From the NCBI RefSeq assembly GCF_003990355.1, contig NZ_CP034670.1:1798001-1862000 (forward strand): a stretch of 64,000 nt of DNA, read 5' to 3'. This DNA is from Eikenella corrodens (GTDB lineage Bacteria; Pseudomonadota; Gammaproteobacteria; Burkholderiales; Neisseriaceae). Below, one piece after another: positions 41,370 through 50,051 of this stretch (positions within the stretch are counted from its first letter, which is position 1; each line of letters starts with the position of its first letter). Both the position numbers and the translations under genes were made by a program. The notes under the pieces are model-generated. The model saw only the letters and a program-made list of their open reading frames with translations. It searched no databases and was not told the origin of the DNA.

Positions 41370-42680
41370 GTGTCCCCATCCGCCCTATTTTCCCGCCTGC
41401 CACGCCGTGCCCGCATCGCCCTTGTTGCGGCTACCACGCTGCTGGGCGTGTTCATTTTAATTGCCATCATCGCTGCCGCTTCCGCCAAACCGGAAGGCGC
41501 GATGCAGAGCAAACGCATCGTGGAAAAACTCGCCGCCGTACACGCCAAAGGCAAAACCCCGGCCACCGGCTATTGGAGCGATGAAGTCATCCAGCCCGGC
41601 GACTCCCTGCGCAACGTGTTGGAACGCTTCAACCTTTCCGCCCCGCAAATTCAAGACATCACCCAAGCTACCGCCTCAGAAGGCAAACAGCCCCACCTGC
41701 ACCCCGACCAAACCGTCAGCCTCAGGCTCGATGCCCAGCGCCGCCCCGTGCAGGTACAATTTTTCAACGACGACGACAACGGCGAAACCCAACTGGTTGA
41801 TTTAGCCTATGCCGGCAACCGCTGGCAGGCCAAAACCGACGATGTGAAAACCACCACCCTGCCCACGCTCAAATCCGTTATCATCCGCTCCAGCGGCACC
41901 ACTGCCGGTGCCATGTCGCGTGCCGAAATCCCTGCCGAAGTCCGTGATTCCCTGCGCGAACTGTTCAGCAACCGGCTCGATCTCTACAAACTCGAAGCCG
42001 GCGATACCGTGCGCATCCTTTATCAGGTAAACTACTTTCACGGCCAACAGATTTCCATGGGCGACATCCTCGCCGTAGAAATCAGCCACCAAGGCAAGCT
42101 CTACCGCGCCTACTATTTCGGCGAAGACGGCAACGGCCGCTACTACGACGAACACGGCCAGCCGCTGAAAAAAGGTTTTGAAACCCAGCCCGTGCCGGGC
42201 AGCCGCATCAGCTCGCCCTTCGGCGTGCGCGTCCACCCGATATTAGGCTATTTGCGCATGCACACCGGCATCGACTACGCCGCCCCCGCAGGTACACCGA
42301 TTCACGCCCCATCCGACGGCATCGTGGAATTCCGCGGCCCCAAAGGCGGCTACGGCAATACCGTGATCCTGCGCCACAGCGACAGCATGCAAACGCTCTA
42401 TGGCCACATGAGCGCGTTTTCCGCCAACGCCGCCCCCGGCCAGCGCGTGCGCGCCGGCGACATCATCGGCTTCATCGGCACCACCGGCCGCAGCACCGGC
42501 CCGCACCTGCACTACGAAGTGCGCCTCAACGGCGTGCCGGTCAACCCCGCCGGTGTCGCCCTGCCCGCAAAACGGCTCACCACTGCCGAGCTGGCCGAAT
42601 TCCGCCGCCAGCAGCAAACTGTGGAACAAAAACTTGCCCAACTGCGCGGCATCGGCAAAACCGTTGCCCAGCTGGATTGA
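41370..42680 (+). CDS. M23-family peptidoglycan peptidase, Mpg/OapA-like
   Basis: 436 residues, GTG start. Residues 15-40 form an N-terminal anchor (IALVAATTLLGVFILIAIIA). A LysM-like OapA domain follows (VIQPGDSLRNVLERFNLS, about 68-90), then the LytM domain with SPFGVRVHPILGYLRMHTGI, the zinc ligands HTGID and HLHYE. All zinc ligands are intact, so it should cut peptide cross-links. In Neisseria the homologue also affects pili and outer-membrane features. Transcribed alone. Confidence 0.92.
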   Translation: MSPSALFSRLPRRARIALVAATTLLGVFILIAIIAAASAKPEGAMQSKRIVEKLAAVHAKGKTPATGYWSDEVIQPGDSLRNVLERFNLSAPQIQDITQATASEGKQPHLHPDQTVSLRLDAQRRPVQVQFFNDDDNGETQLVDLAYAGNRWQAKTDDVKTTTLPTLKSVIIRSSGTTAGAMSRAEIPAEVRDSLRELFSNRLDLYKLEAGDTVRILYQVNYFHGQQISMGDILAVEISHQGKLYRAYYFGEDGNGRYYDEHGQPLKKGFETQPVPGSRISSPFGVRVHPILGYLRMHTGIDYAAPAGTPIHAPSDGIVEFRGPKGGYGNTVILRHSDSMQTLYGHMSAFSANAAPGQRVRAGDIIGFIGTTGRSTGPHLHYEVRLNGVPVNPAGVALPAKRLTTAELAEFRRQQQTVEQKLAQLRGIGKTVAQLD

Positions 42681-42716
42681 TGGCCGGTTGATTTAACGAT
42701 AAGAAACCAAGAAACT

Positions 42717-42797
42717 GATTTTCAGGTAGCCTCAAAACAGCGATTTTGTGGCAATATATTGCCTGATTGCCGCGGCAATAAAAGGCTACCTGAAACC
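42717..42797. repeat. Widely spaced inverted DUS pair
   Basis: ATTTTCAGGTAGCCTC and AAAAGGCTACCTGAAAC with about 50 bases between; another single word at about 42937. Lies in the gap before htpX. Confidence 0.55.
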
Positions 42798-42973
42798 TCG
42801 ACTTTACCGAATAAAAGCAATAAACCAGTTTCGCCAAGAAACCTCCGTATCCAACAGCACACCCAACAGCATTCCCGCCGAAGCGGCCCAGCAGCACCAC
42901 GCCGCAGCGGCCAGTAGTAAACAAAAGCAGAAGCCCGAAGGCTACCTGAAACCAAACCACCCAGACCGATACC

Positions 42974-43831
42974 GTGAAGCGCATAATCCTCTTCCTCCTC
43001 ACCAATATGGCCGTGCTCCTGGCCGCCCGCCTGCTGTTCGGGCTGCTCGGGCTCAATCCGCAAGACATCTCCGGCCTGCTGCTGCTCTCCGCCATCACCG
43101 GCTTTTCCGGCTCGCTGATTGCCCTCCTCATGTCGAAAAGCAGCGCCAAACAGGCCGTGGGTGCCTACGTTATCCGCCAGCCGCGCAACGAAACCGAAGA
43201 TTGGCTCGTGCGCGTGGTGGAAGCCCAGACCAAACAATGGAACCTGCAAACCCCCGAAGTGGCCGTTTATGAGTCGCCCGAGCCCAACGCCTTCGCCACC
43301 GGCGCCAGCCGCAACAGCTCGCTGGTTGCCGTGAGCACCGGCCTTTTGCAAGTCATGAACCGCGACGAAGTGGAAGCCGTGCTTGCGCACGAAATGGCGC
43401 ACGTCGGCAACGGCGACATGGTTACGCTCACCCTGATTCAAGGCGTGGTGAACACTTTCGTGCTGTTTTTCTCCCAAATCATCGCCTCCCTGATTGCCTC
43501 CTCCCTGCGCCAAAACCGGCAGCAAGACAGCGGCGGCAACGCCATCCAAACCATCGTCAGCATCGTGCTGCAAGTGGTCTTCGGCTGGCTGGCCGGCATC
43601 ATCGTGATGTGGTTCAGCCGCCAGCGCGAATACCGTGCCGATGCCGGCGCCGCCAAACTGGTGGGCGCGCCCAAAATGATCTGCGCCCTGCAACGGCTCA
43701 AAGGCAGCCAAAGCAGCCTGCCGCCCCAAATGGCCGCCATGGGCATCAACGACAGCACCCTGCGCTCCCTGTTCAGCACCCACCCCACTCTCGACGACCG
43801 CATCGCCCGCCTGCAACGACTGAACTATTAA
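42974..43831 (+). CDS. htpX: Membrane zinc protease HtpX
   Basis: Quality-control M48 protease of the inner membrane, linked to the heat-shock response. 285 residues, GTG start. Two N-terminal membrane helices, zinc motif HEMAH at 139-143, two further hydrophobic segments, then SRQREYRADAGAAKLVG with the third ligand and the C-terminal LFSTHPTLDDRIARLQ. The start matches other HtpX (MKRIILFLLTNMAV). Confidence 0.97.
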   Translation: MKRIILFLLTNMAVLLAARLLFGLLGLNPQDISGLLLLSAITGFSGSLIALLMSKSSAKQAVGAYVIRQPRNETEDWLVRVVEAQTKQWNLQTPEVAVYESPEPNAFATGASRNSSLVAVSTGLLQVMNRDEVEAVLAHEMAHVGNGDMVTLTLIQGVVNTFVLFFSQIIASLIASSLRQNRQQDSGGNAIQTIVSIVLQVVFGWLAGIIVMWFSRQREYRADAGAAKLVGAPKMICALQRLKGSQSSLPPQMAAMGINDSTLRSLFSTHPTLDDRIARLQRLNY

Positions 43832-43869
43832 ACCAATTTGGCGGGTAGGTTCTGCCAGCCCAAACCATA

Positions 43870-43913
43870 AAAGGCTACCTGAAAATGCCGGCAAGCAATT
43901 TTCAGGTAGCCTT
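43870..43913 (+). terminator. DUS-hairpin terminator after htpX
   Basis: AAAGGCTACCTGAAAAT and ATTTTCAGGTAGCCTTT around a short loop. Confidence 0.7.
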
Positions 43914-43992
43914 TATCATTCAGCCAGCCAATAGCAAACTCATCCAAACCACGCACCGCTACGAAAAACTCAGCAGCCTTCTCGGCCTAACC

Positions 43993-44094
43993 TATAGTGG
44001 ATTAAATTTAAATCAGTACGGCGTTGGCCCGCCTTGCCGACCTATACCGCCTGCAGCCCGCCGCCTTGTGGCGGCTGTTGTTGATTCGCCATAA
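43993..44094. repeat. Degenerate Correia-type repeat
   Basis: Left end TATAGTGGATTAAATTTAAA is intact; the right half has drifted (GTGGCGGCTGTTGTTGATTC then GCCATAAG). Same family as the element at 41009. The rest of the gap to 44245 shows no gene. Confidence 0.75.
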
Positions 44095-44245
44095 GCGGAA
44101 GCCGACACCCGCCATGCCGATACGTTTACATTTCTTTTGATTTCCCTAATTTTTCGCTAAACCTGCCTGCCTATAATGCAAACCATCGATTCAGGCAGCA
44201 CCGCCTGCCATGTTTAACCCACCATCTTGAATAAAGGAAAACACC

Positions 44246-44596
44246 ATGAAAAACGCTCTGCTCCTCACCGCCCTGTTGGCCTCCGCCACCGCTTCCGCCG
44301 GCTTCTCCGAAAACGGCCAAGCGGCTGCCTCTCAAAATGCCGTAACCCGCGTTTCCACCCTGCGCAGCGTGCCGGACGACAGCTACGTTACCTTGGAAGG
44401 CTACATCGAACGCCAAGTGCGCCGCGAACACTACATCTTCCGCGATGCCAGCGGCCGCATCGAAGTGGAAATCGACGACGACGTATGGCGCGGCCTGAAC
44501 ATTACCCCGCGCGACAAAGTGCGCCTCGAAGCCGAAATCGACCAAGAATGGCGCCGCACCGAAGTAGACGTAAAATCCGTTACCCGCATCCAGTAA
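44246..44596 (+). CDS. ygiW: YgiW/YdeI-type periplasmic OB-fold protein
   Basis: 116 residues. Signal peptide MKNALLLTALLASATASA, then a BOF/OB-fold domain: SYVTLEGYIERQVRREHYIF, DASGRIEVEIDDDVW and a C-terminal VDVKSVTRIQ. E. coli relatives help in stress and peptide tolerance and lie near the qseBC genes; no two-component genes are present here. AAAGGAAAAC precedes the start. A PepSY protein gene follows beyond a Correia repeat. Confidence 0.88.
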   Translation: MKNALLLTALLASATASAGFSENGQAAASQNAVTRVSTLRSVPDDSYVTLEGYIERQVRREHYIFRDASGRIEVEIDDDVWRGLNITPRDKVRLEAEIDQEWRRTEVDVKSVTRIQ

Positions 44597-44731
44597 GCAA
44601 AGAGACTACCTGAAAGCGAAGCTTCAACGCAGTTAAAACGAAGTACATTTCTGAGAAGCCAAAATGCCCGCTTCAACAGAACGGCAACGGACATATTAAG
44701 TTTCGTTCGAACTGCCGACATATTTTTCAGG

Positions 44732-44836
44732 TATAGTGGATTAACAAAAATCAGGACAAGGCGGCGAGCCGCAGACAGTACACACGTTACGGCAAGGCGA
44801 GCCAACGCTGTACTGGTTTAAATTTAACTCACTATA
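44732..44836. repeat. Correia-type repeat, complete (short form)
   Basis: 105 bp, TATAGTGGATTAACAAAAAT to TTTAAATTTAACTCACTATA. Ends 46 bases before the PepSY gene and could carry part of its promoter. Confidence 0.88.
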
Positions 44837-44881
44837 GCCTGTTCTGTTTTCCCCAATCTCCAAACTATGAAAGGAAAGCCG

Positions 44882-45247
44882 ATGTCCGCACGCAAACCCT
44901 CCCTCCTGTTGCTGGCCGCCGCCATCATGGCCGTTTCCCTGCCCGCCCTGGCCGACCACGACGATTACGATGACGACGATCATTACCACCGCTACTCGCA
45001 AGAGTATCGGGTACGCCGCGGCCACCAGCCCGGCCGCTATCGGCAGGCAGGCTATATTTCCAGCAGCCACGCCGCCAATATCGCCGCCCGCCACACCCGC
45101 GCCCGCGTAACCGACGTGGACCTCACCACCTGGCGCGGCCGCCGCGTGTATGAAGTGGATTTAGACGGCCGGCGCGGCGATTATGAAGTGATTGTGGACG
45201 CCCGCAGCGGCCGTATCCTCTCTTCCAAATTCGATCCCGACGATTAA
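44882..45247 (+). CDS. Small periplasmic PepSY-domain protein
   Basis: 121 residues. Signal peptide MSARKPSLLLLAAAIMAVSL, then an Asp/His/Tyr-rich patch HDDYDDDDHYHRYSQ that may bind metal, and a C-terminal PepSY-like domain (ANIAARHTRARVTDVDL, YEVIVDARSGRILSSKFD). The ATG at 44882 is chosen for its AAAGGAAAG site; an ATG at 44867 is also in frame. Possibly transcribed from the Correia end just upstream. Confidence 0.8.
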   Translation: MSARKPSLLLLAAAIMAVSLPALADHDDYDDDDHYHRYSQEYRVRRGHQPGRYRQAGYISSSHAANIAARHTRARVTDVDLTTWRGRRVYEVDLDGRRGDYEVIVDARSGRILSSKFDPDD

Positions 45248-45289
45248 ACCCTATCGCCGGATGAAGGCTACCTACCTGAAAACTACAGC

Positions 45290-45315
45290 AAAAAGCCCCG
45301 CGAAAAGCGGGGCTT
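45290..45315. terminator. Bidirectional terminator between PepSY gene and tRNA-Thr
   Basis: AAAAGCCCCGC and GCGGGGCTTT around GAAAA, with T-rich flank on the leftward strand. A damaged DUS (GGCTACCTACCTGAAAA, extra CTAC) lies just before it at about 45266. Confidence 0.85.
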
Positions 45316-45320
45316 TGGAT

Positions 45321-45396
45321 TGGTGCCGGTAAAGGGAGTCGAACCCCCGACCTTCGCATTACGAATGCGCTGCTCTACCAACTGAGCTATACCGGC
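45321..45396 (-). tRNA. tRNA-Thr (anticodon CGT)
   Basis: 76 bases including encoded CCA. Acceptor stem GCCGGTA with TACCGGC, D-loop AGCTCAGTTGGTAGAGC, anticodon loop TTCGTAA, T-arm GGGTTCGACTCCC. Matches E. coli tRNA-Thr(CGU) closely, including the G27-A43 mismatch. It reads ACG codons and lies just downstream of efp. Confidence 0.97.
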
Positions 45397-45408
45397 CAGA
45401 TTCGGCAA

Positions 45409-45969
45409 TTAGGCGCGTTTGCGGAATTCGCCGGTGCGGGAGTCGATTTCCACTTTGTCGCCGTTTTCAATGTAGGCCATCACTTGGATTTCGGTACCGC
45501 CCACGAGGCGTGCGGGTTTCATCACTTTGCCGGAAGTGTCGCCTTTAACGGCGGGCTCGGTGTATTCCACTTCGCGCACGATGATGGTGGGCAGCTCCAC
45601 GGAAATCGGGTTGCCTTCGTAGAAGGTTACTTCGCACACGTCTTCCATGCCGTCTACGATGAATTTCAGGTTGTCGCCGATGTTTTCGCCTTCAACCTCG
45701 TATTGGTTGAACTCTTCGTCCATGAATACATACATCGGGTCGGCAAAATAGCTGTAGGTGCATTGTTTGCGGTCGAGCTGGATAACGTCGAATTTGTCAT
45801 CGGCTTTCACGATGGTTTCGCTGTTTGCGCCGGTGAGCAGGTTTTTCAGCTTCATGCTCACTTTGGCAGAGGAGCGGCCGCCTTTGATGTATTCGGTTTT
45901 CTGTACCACCATCGGCTCGCTGCCCACCATGAATACGTTGCCGGCGCGCAATTCTTGTGCGGTTTTCAT
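45409..45969 (-). CDS. efp: Elongation factor P (Arg32 type)
   Basis: Relieves ribosome stalling at polyproline. 186 residues in three beta domains. The loop YIKGGRSSAKV places Arg at position 32, the residue that EarP rhamnosylates in Neisseria and Pseudomonas; the lysine type modified by EpmA is excluded. earP is not within this window, although it is a common neighbour. The C-terminus EIDSRTGEFRKRA is typical. tRNA-Thr lies 12 bases downstream. Confidence 0.96.
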   Translation of the reverse strand: MKTAQELRAGNVFMVGSEPMVVQKTEYIKGGRSSAKVSMKLKNLLTGANSETIVKADDKFDVIQLDRKQCTYSYFADPMYVFMDEEFNQYEVEGENIGDNLKFIVDGMEDVCEVTFYEGNPISVELPTIIVREVEYTEPAVKGDTSGKVMKPARLVGGTEIQVMAYIENGDKVEIDSRTGEFRKRA

Positions 45970-46050
45970 AATTTATATCTCTTTCAGTCAAATCAGGGAA
46001 AAACGGAAAACGCGGCATTTTAGCGCAAACGGTTTTGGCTGTCCAAAGTA

Positions 46051-46080
46051 AAGGCTACCTGAAATTTTCAGGTAGCCTTT
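46051..46080. terminator. DUS-hairpin terminator after the gene at 46089
   Basis: AAAGGCTACCTGAAAT joined to TTTCAGGTAGCCTTT, just past the leftward stop. Confidence 0.7.
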
Positions 46081-46088
46081 CGCGCTAC

Positions 46089-46586
46089 TTATTCGTAATA
46101 ACGCCCTAAGTCCAACAAATCGCCCAACAGCGACCAATCCCCTGCTATAGCCGCTTCTTCCCCCAAACTGTCTTCCAGCCCATGCGCGCCGCATTCCAAA
46201 AGGGTGAGCGGGTCGAAGTTGTACCAGCTGTAGCCGGTTTCGGAGACGATGCCGTAGTGGCGCAATTCGTTTTGCAGCTCTTGGCCACGCATGCGATGCA
46301 ACTCAGCCACCTGAAAAATAATCACGTCGCAGGCGTATTGCCACGGATCGCTGGTTTTCAGCTGCTCATCAGGCATCTGGCGAATGAGCAGCCATTGCTC
46401 GTTAAACTGGGCGGGCGGGGCAGTAAAGGCTTCTTGCAGCAGGCTGAGGCAGAGAGCAGGAGTGAAAGCCGCATCCTGTTGGCTTTGCAACAGAGCATAG
46501 AGCGCCAGGAGATAGTCTTCCAAATTGCGGTTGGCGAATGACTGATGGAAGTTTTCGATATGAATGGAAAGTTCACTGTGATTCAT
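46089..46586 (-). CDS. Cytoplasmic protein of unknown function
   Basis: 165 residues from ATG 46586, no family recognised. Mostly helical and acidic, starting MNHSELSIHIENFHQSF, with many Leu-rich helices and ending LLGDLLDLGRYYE. An open frame continues upstream, but its extra codons come from the Correia repeat at 46604, so I use the internal ATG. The repeat's end could supply the promoter, as it has TATACA at its outer edge. No obvious operon partner. Confidence 0.6.
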   Translation of the reverse strand: MNHSELSIHIENFHQSFANRNLEDYLLALYALLQSQQDAAFTPALCLSLLQEAFTAPPAQFNEQWLLIRQMPDEQLKTSDPWQYACDVIIFQVAELHRMRGQELQNELRHYGIVSETGYSWYNFDPLTLLECGAHGLEDSLGEEAAIAGDWSLLGDLLDLGRYYE

Positions 46587-46603
46587 AGAATGGGCATGGG
46601 TTG

Positions 46604-46707
46604 TATAGTGGATTAACAAAAATCAGGACAAGGCGGCGAGCCGCAGACAGTACAAATAATACGGCAAGGCGAGACAACGCCGTACTGGTTTTTGTTCATT
46701 CACTATA
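46604..46707. repeat. Correia-type repeat, complete (short form)
   Basis: 104 bp, TATAGTGGATTAACAAAAAT to GTTTTTGTTCATTCACTATA. It lies between uppS and the gene at 46089. Confidence 0.88.
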
Positions 46708-46772
46708 GTGCTAAAACAAAGCGGCAACAGGCATCTGCCCATCGCCTCCCTACCCGATTGAAAACCAACTAC

Positions 46773-47519
46773 TCAACCGCGCTGCTGTTCCGGCGGCAGC
46801 TGTTCGCTGGTGCGGCCGAAACGGCGTTCGCGCACGCGGAAGGAAGAAATGGCGCGGTCGAACTCGGCAGCGTCGAAATCCGGCCACAGCGCGTCGGTGA
46901 AATAAAACTCGGCATAGGCCATTTGCCAGAGCATGAAGTTGCTGATGCGGGTTTCGCCGCCGGTGCGGATAAACAGGTCGGGCTCGGGGGCTTCGGCCAA
47001 GGAAAGGCGCCGGGAGAGGTCGTCTTCGGTGATTTCGCTTTTGCCTTCGGCAATCAGCCGGTTGGCAGCTTGCAGGATATCCCAGCGGCCGCCGTAGTCG
47101 GCAGCCACGGTGAGCGTGAGGCCGGTGTTGTTGGCGGTGAGCCGTTCGGCGGCTTCGATGCCTTCCACAATCGCGGCGGGGAAGCGGCTGCGGTTGCCGA
47201 TTACTTTGAGCCGCAGGTTGTTCTGGTGCATTTTGGCCACTTTTCCGCCCAGCGCCTGCAAAAACAGCTTCATCAAAAAGGAAACTTCGTCTTCGGGTCG
47301 GCGCCAGTTTTCGGTGGAAAAAGCGAATACGGTGAGGTATTCCACGCCGAGCTCGGCGCAGCGGGCGGCTAGGTTTTCCAGGGCGGTGAGGCCGCGTTTG
47401 TGCCCCATCACGCGCGGCAGCAGGCGTTTTTTCGCCCAGCGGCCGTTGCCGTCCATAATCACGCAGACATGGCGCGGGATATTGGTGCGTTCGGGGATGG
47501 TTTGGGTGCTGCTGCTCAT
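46773..47519 (-). CDS. uppS: Undecaprenyl diphosphate synthase UppS
   Basis: Makes the C55 lipid carrier for peptidoglycan and other glycans. 248 residues. VIMDGNGRWAKKR with the catalytic Asp, GLTALENLAARCAELGV, the TVFAFSTENWRRP segment and the C-terminal RTGGETRISNFMLWQ, all as in the family. In many bacteria it follows frr and precedes cdsA. Here frr is 90 bases upstream, but downstream comes a Correia repeat and an unrelated gene. Confidence 0.97.
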   Translation of the reverse strand: MSSSTQTIPERTNIPRHVCVIMDGNGRWAKKRLLPRVMGHKRGLTALENLAARCAELGVEYLTVFAFSTENWRRPEDEVSFLMKLFLQALGGKVAKMHQNNLRLKVIGNRSRFPAAIVEGIEAAERLTANNTGLTLTVAADYGGRWDILQAANRLIAEGKSEITEDDLSRRLSLAEAPEPDLFIRTGGETRISNFMLWQMAYAEFYFTDALWPDFDAAEFDRAISSFRVRERRFGRTSEQLPPEQQRG

Positions 47520-47608
47520 ATGCTTTTCCTCGGGCTGGGCGGGTTTCAGGTAGCCTGAGGCGGCACGGGCAAATATATCAGCCCGTGCCGCCGTATCGCT
47601 CGGATGGT

Positions 47609-48166
47609 TTACACCACCATCAAATCTTCTTCTTTATGCTCCAGCAGTTTATCTACTTCGGCGATGTATTTGTCGGTGAGCTTCTGGATCTGCTCTTCGC
47701 CGCGGCGGGCATCGTCTTCCGACACTTCTTTGTCTTTCAGCAATTTTTTGATGTGGTCGTTGGCATCCCGGCGCACATTGCGGATAGACACGCGGCCGTC
47801 TTCGGCTTCGCCGCGCACTACTTTAATCAGGTCTTTGCGGCGCTCTTCGGTAAGCATCGGCATCGGCACGCGGATGAGGTCGCCCATAGAAGCAGGGTTC
47901 AGGCCGAGGTTGGAATCGCGGATGGCTTTTTCCACGGCAGCGGCCATATTGCCCTCATAGGGCTTCACGCTGATGGTGCGCGCGTCGAGCAAGGTTACGT
48001 TGGCCACCTGGCTCACCGGCACCATGCTGCCGTAGTATTCCACTTCCACCTGGTCAAGCAGGCCGGTGTGGGCGCGGCCGGTGCGCACTTTGGCTAAATT
48101 TTCGCGCAGTACTTCCACCGAACGCTGCATCTTGGTTTCGGCTGAGGTTTGGATTTCTTTGATCAT
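47609..48166 (-). CDS. frr: Ribosome recycling factor
   Basis: Splits the post-termination ribosome together with EF-G. 185 residues. Start MIKEIQTSAETKMQRSVEVL, then LAKVRTGRAHTGLLDQVEV and the C-terminal three-helix part. AAGGAAACCC serves as ribosome site. Usually follows pyrH, which is now 1.9 kb away beyond dps and an unknown gene. Confidence 0.97.
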   Translation of the reverse strand: MIKEIQTSAETKMQRSVEVLRENLAKVRTGRAHTGLLDQVEVEYYGSMVPVSQVANVTLLDARTISVKPYEGNMAAAVEKAIRDSNLGLNPASMGDLIRVPMPMLTEERRKDLIKVVRGEAEDGRVSIRNVRRDANDHIKKLLKDKEVSEDDARRGEEQIQKLTDKYIAEVDKLLEHKEEDLMVV

Positions 48167-48239
48167 AGGGTTTCCTTAATTGAGATATTTTCAGGTAGCC
48201 TACCGGCTGCCACGGCAATAGTGCATAACGGGCGGGATA

Positions 48240-48809
48240 CTACCTTGCTTTGCCCGCTGCGGCAAGGTTTTCCGGCTGTCGGGCGCGCCGCCGTTTCCAC
48301 CACGGGCGCACGATGCCGAACCACAACACGGGAAACAGTGCAAACGCCTCAAAGTTGTAGATAAACGAACCGTCGCGGAAAGACAGCGGCACGACCTCGC
48401 CCTGCGGCGTAACCCGATATTCGCTATACAGCCACGGCACAAACGGCACGCCTGCCTGCACGCGGTATACGCCGTCTGCGCCGATTTCCAGCCGCGTGCA
48501 GTTGTCTATATCCTCCAAGCAATGCGGCGATTCGCCCGCTTCGGTCAGCAGCGGCCACTTATGTCGCGCCTGCCGCCACTGCCTCAAAGTTACCGAGCCC
48601 GGCCATCCCTCTTCCGTGCGCACCGCCACCATAAACCGCGCATCCGCCTGCTCCCCGGCCTGATAATGCCGTATCTGCATCCGGCTTAATGCCTCGCCGC
48701 CCAAGCGGGCAAACCCCGCCCACAGCAGCAACACCAAACCGCCATACAACAGCCGTCCCAGCCCGCGCAGCAGCCAAGAAGCCGCGCCATGATTATGCCG
48801 ATTTCCCAT
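48240..48809 (-). CDS. Membrane protein of unknown function
   Basis: 189 residues. One N-terminal helix (LLYGGLVLLLWAGFARLGGEA, about 20-40), an extracytoplasmic middle with two Cys (CLEDIDNC), and a second helix at about 150-168 (ALFPVLWFGIVRPWW), then a basic tail. No family recognised. It sits upstream of frr in the same direction and could be co-transcribed; the 73-base gap holds one DUS. Confidence 0.65.
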   Translation of the reverse strand: MGNRHNHGAASWLLRGLGRLLYGGLVLLLWAGFARLGGEALSRMQIRHYQAGEQADARFMVAVRTEEGWPGSVTLRQWRQARHKWPLLTEAGESPHCLEDIDNCTRLEIGADGVYRVQAGVPFVPWLYSEYRVTPQGEVVPLSFRDGSFIYNFEAFALFPVLWFGIVRPWWKRRRARQPENLAAAGKAR

Positions 48810-48933
48810 ATCCTATCTTCAGCTCACTAAGTTTTCAGGTAGCCTTCAAGCCGCGCCAACCACTTTCCTATCAAGCCGGCATTTGCTAAATTCCACCGCA
48901 GCAAATTATGCCATATTCCCTAGCCTCACTATA

Positions 48934-48997
48934 TATAGTGGATTAACAAAAATCAGGACAAGGCGGCGAGCCGCAGACAGTACACACGTTACGGCAA
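48934..48997. repeat. Truncated Correia-type repeat
   Basis: Left 64 bp only, TATAGTGGATTAACAAAAAT through CACACGTTACGGCAA, then unrelated sequence. Together with the element at 49840 it brackets dps. Confidence 0.85.
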
Positions 48998-49077
48998 CAG
49001 GAAGTGCTGCGCTAGAGCAGCAGCGAATGCCCACGCTCACCTTGTATAGCCAATCTTTCAAACATATCAAACATAAT

Positions 49078-49110
49078 AAAGGCTACCTGAAATCTTTCAG
49101 GTAGCCTTTT
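49078..49110. repeat. Compact inverted DUS pair upstream of dps
   Basis: AAAGGCTACCTGAAAT, then CTTTCAGGTAGCCTTTTTT. It is a terminator in form but lies 128 bases ahead of dps. Confidence 0.65.
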
Positions 49111-49237
49111 TTGGATATTAAAATAAAAAATCAATCGAAAAGCAATTTTCAATTGGAAAAATAAAACAATCAGCACTACAATGGCTGCCAATCAAACAAT
49201 AATTCTTTTTCCCAACCCTGTTGAATAAGGAGCCATC

Positions 49238-49708
49238 ATGAGCATCAACATCGGCATCAACGAAACCCAACGTCAAACCATCGCCCAAGGCCTGTCTAAA
49301 GTGCTGGCCGACACCTACACCCTCTATCTGAAAACCCACAACTACCACTGGAACGTGGAAGGCCCGATGTTCCACAGCCTGCACACCATGTTTGAAGAGC
49401 AATACAACGAACTGGCGCTGGCCGTGGACGAAATTGCCGAACGCATCCGCGCACTGGGCTTCAAAGCGCCAGGTTCCTACGGCGAATTCGCCAAGCTCAC
49501 TTCCATTCCCGACGGCCAAAGCAGCAACGATGCCCCGGCCATGATCCGCGAGCTGGTGGAAGGCCAGGAAACCGTGATCCGCACCTGCCGCGAGCTGTTC
49601 CCCGCTGTGGACGAAGCCAACGACGAACCCACTGCCGACCTGCTCACCACCCGCATGCAAACCCACGAAAAAACCGCCTGGATGCTGCGCGTGTTGCTGC
49701 AAAAATAA
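49238..49708 (+). CDS. dps: DNA-protection ferritin-like protein Dps
   Basis: Forms a dodecamer that stores iron and uses peroxide to oxidise it. 156 residues. Ferroxidase residues are in YLKTHNYHWNVEGPMFHSLH and FEEQYNELALAVDEIAERI. AAGGAGCC is a strong ribosome site. It faces opposite to pyrH, frr and uppS, and lies between a truncated and a complete Correia repeat, so it seems to have been placed into the pyrH-frr interval. Confidence 0.95.
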   Translation: MSINIGINETQRQTIAQGLSKVLADTYTLYLKTHNYHWNVEGPMFHSLHTMFEEQYNELALAVDEIAERIRALGFKAPGSYGEFAKLTSIPDGQSSNDAPAMIRELVEGQETVIRTCRELFPAVDEANDEPTADLLTTRMQTHEKTAWMLRVLLQK

Positions 49709-49726
49709 GCAGGCTTGCCCAGCATA

Positions 49727-49757
49727 CCAACGCCCGTTATGGCAACGGGCGTTTTTT
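49727..49757 (+). terminator. Intrinsic terminator after dps
   Basis: AACGCCCGTT and AACGGGCGTT around ATGGC, followed by a run of T. Confidence 0.85.
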
Positions 49758-49839
49758 TGCGGCATGAAAAGTTGGCCGGAACAAGATGGCCAAAGGAGGC
49801 TGAGCTTCTGCGGAAGCCAACCTTGGGTTGGGCGGATTT

Positions 49840-49943
49840 TATAGTGAGTTAACAAAAATCAGGACAAGACGACGAGCCGCAGACAGTACAGATAGTACGG
49901 CAAGGCGAGGCAACGCTGTACTGGTTTTTGTTAATTCACTATA
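49840..49943. repeat. Correia-type repeat, complete (short form)
   Basis: 104 bp, TATAGTGAGTTAACAAAAAT to TTTTTGTTAATTCACTATA. Lies between dps and pyrH. Confidence 0.88.
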
Positions 49944-49952
49944 TATTGGTGT

Positions 49953-49996
49953 TTTTCAGGTAGCCTCTCCCCCCCCTGCAGCAGGCTACCTGAAAC
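49953..49996 (-). terminator. DUS inverted pair downstream of pyrH
   Basis: TTTTTCAGGTAGCCT and AGGCTACCTGAAAC with a C-rich loop of 14 bases. A small GCGGCCTG/CAGGCCGC hairpin lies between it and the pyrH stop. Confidence 0.6.
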
Positions 49997-50051
49997 CCAA
50001 AACATCAGGCCGCCTCCCATTGGGAAGCGGCCTGCAATCTTGCCAATTCAA

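Noticed and set aside
46587..46619. Upstream start for the gene at 46089
   Set aside because: The extra codons read MLIHYTTHAHS and are largely encoded by the Correia end, so they are unlikely to be original coding sequence.
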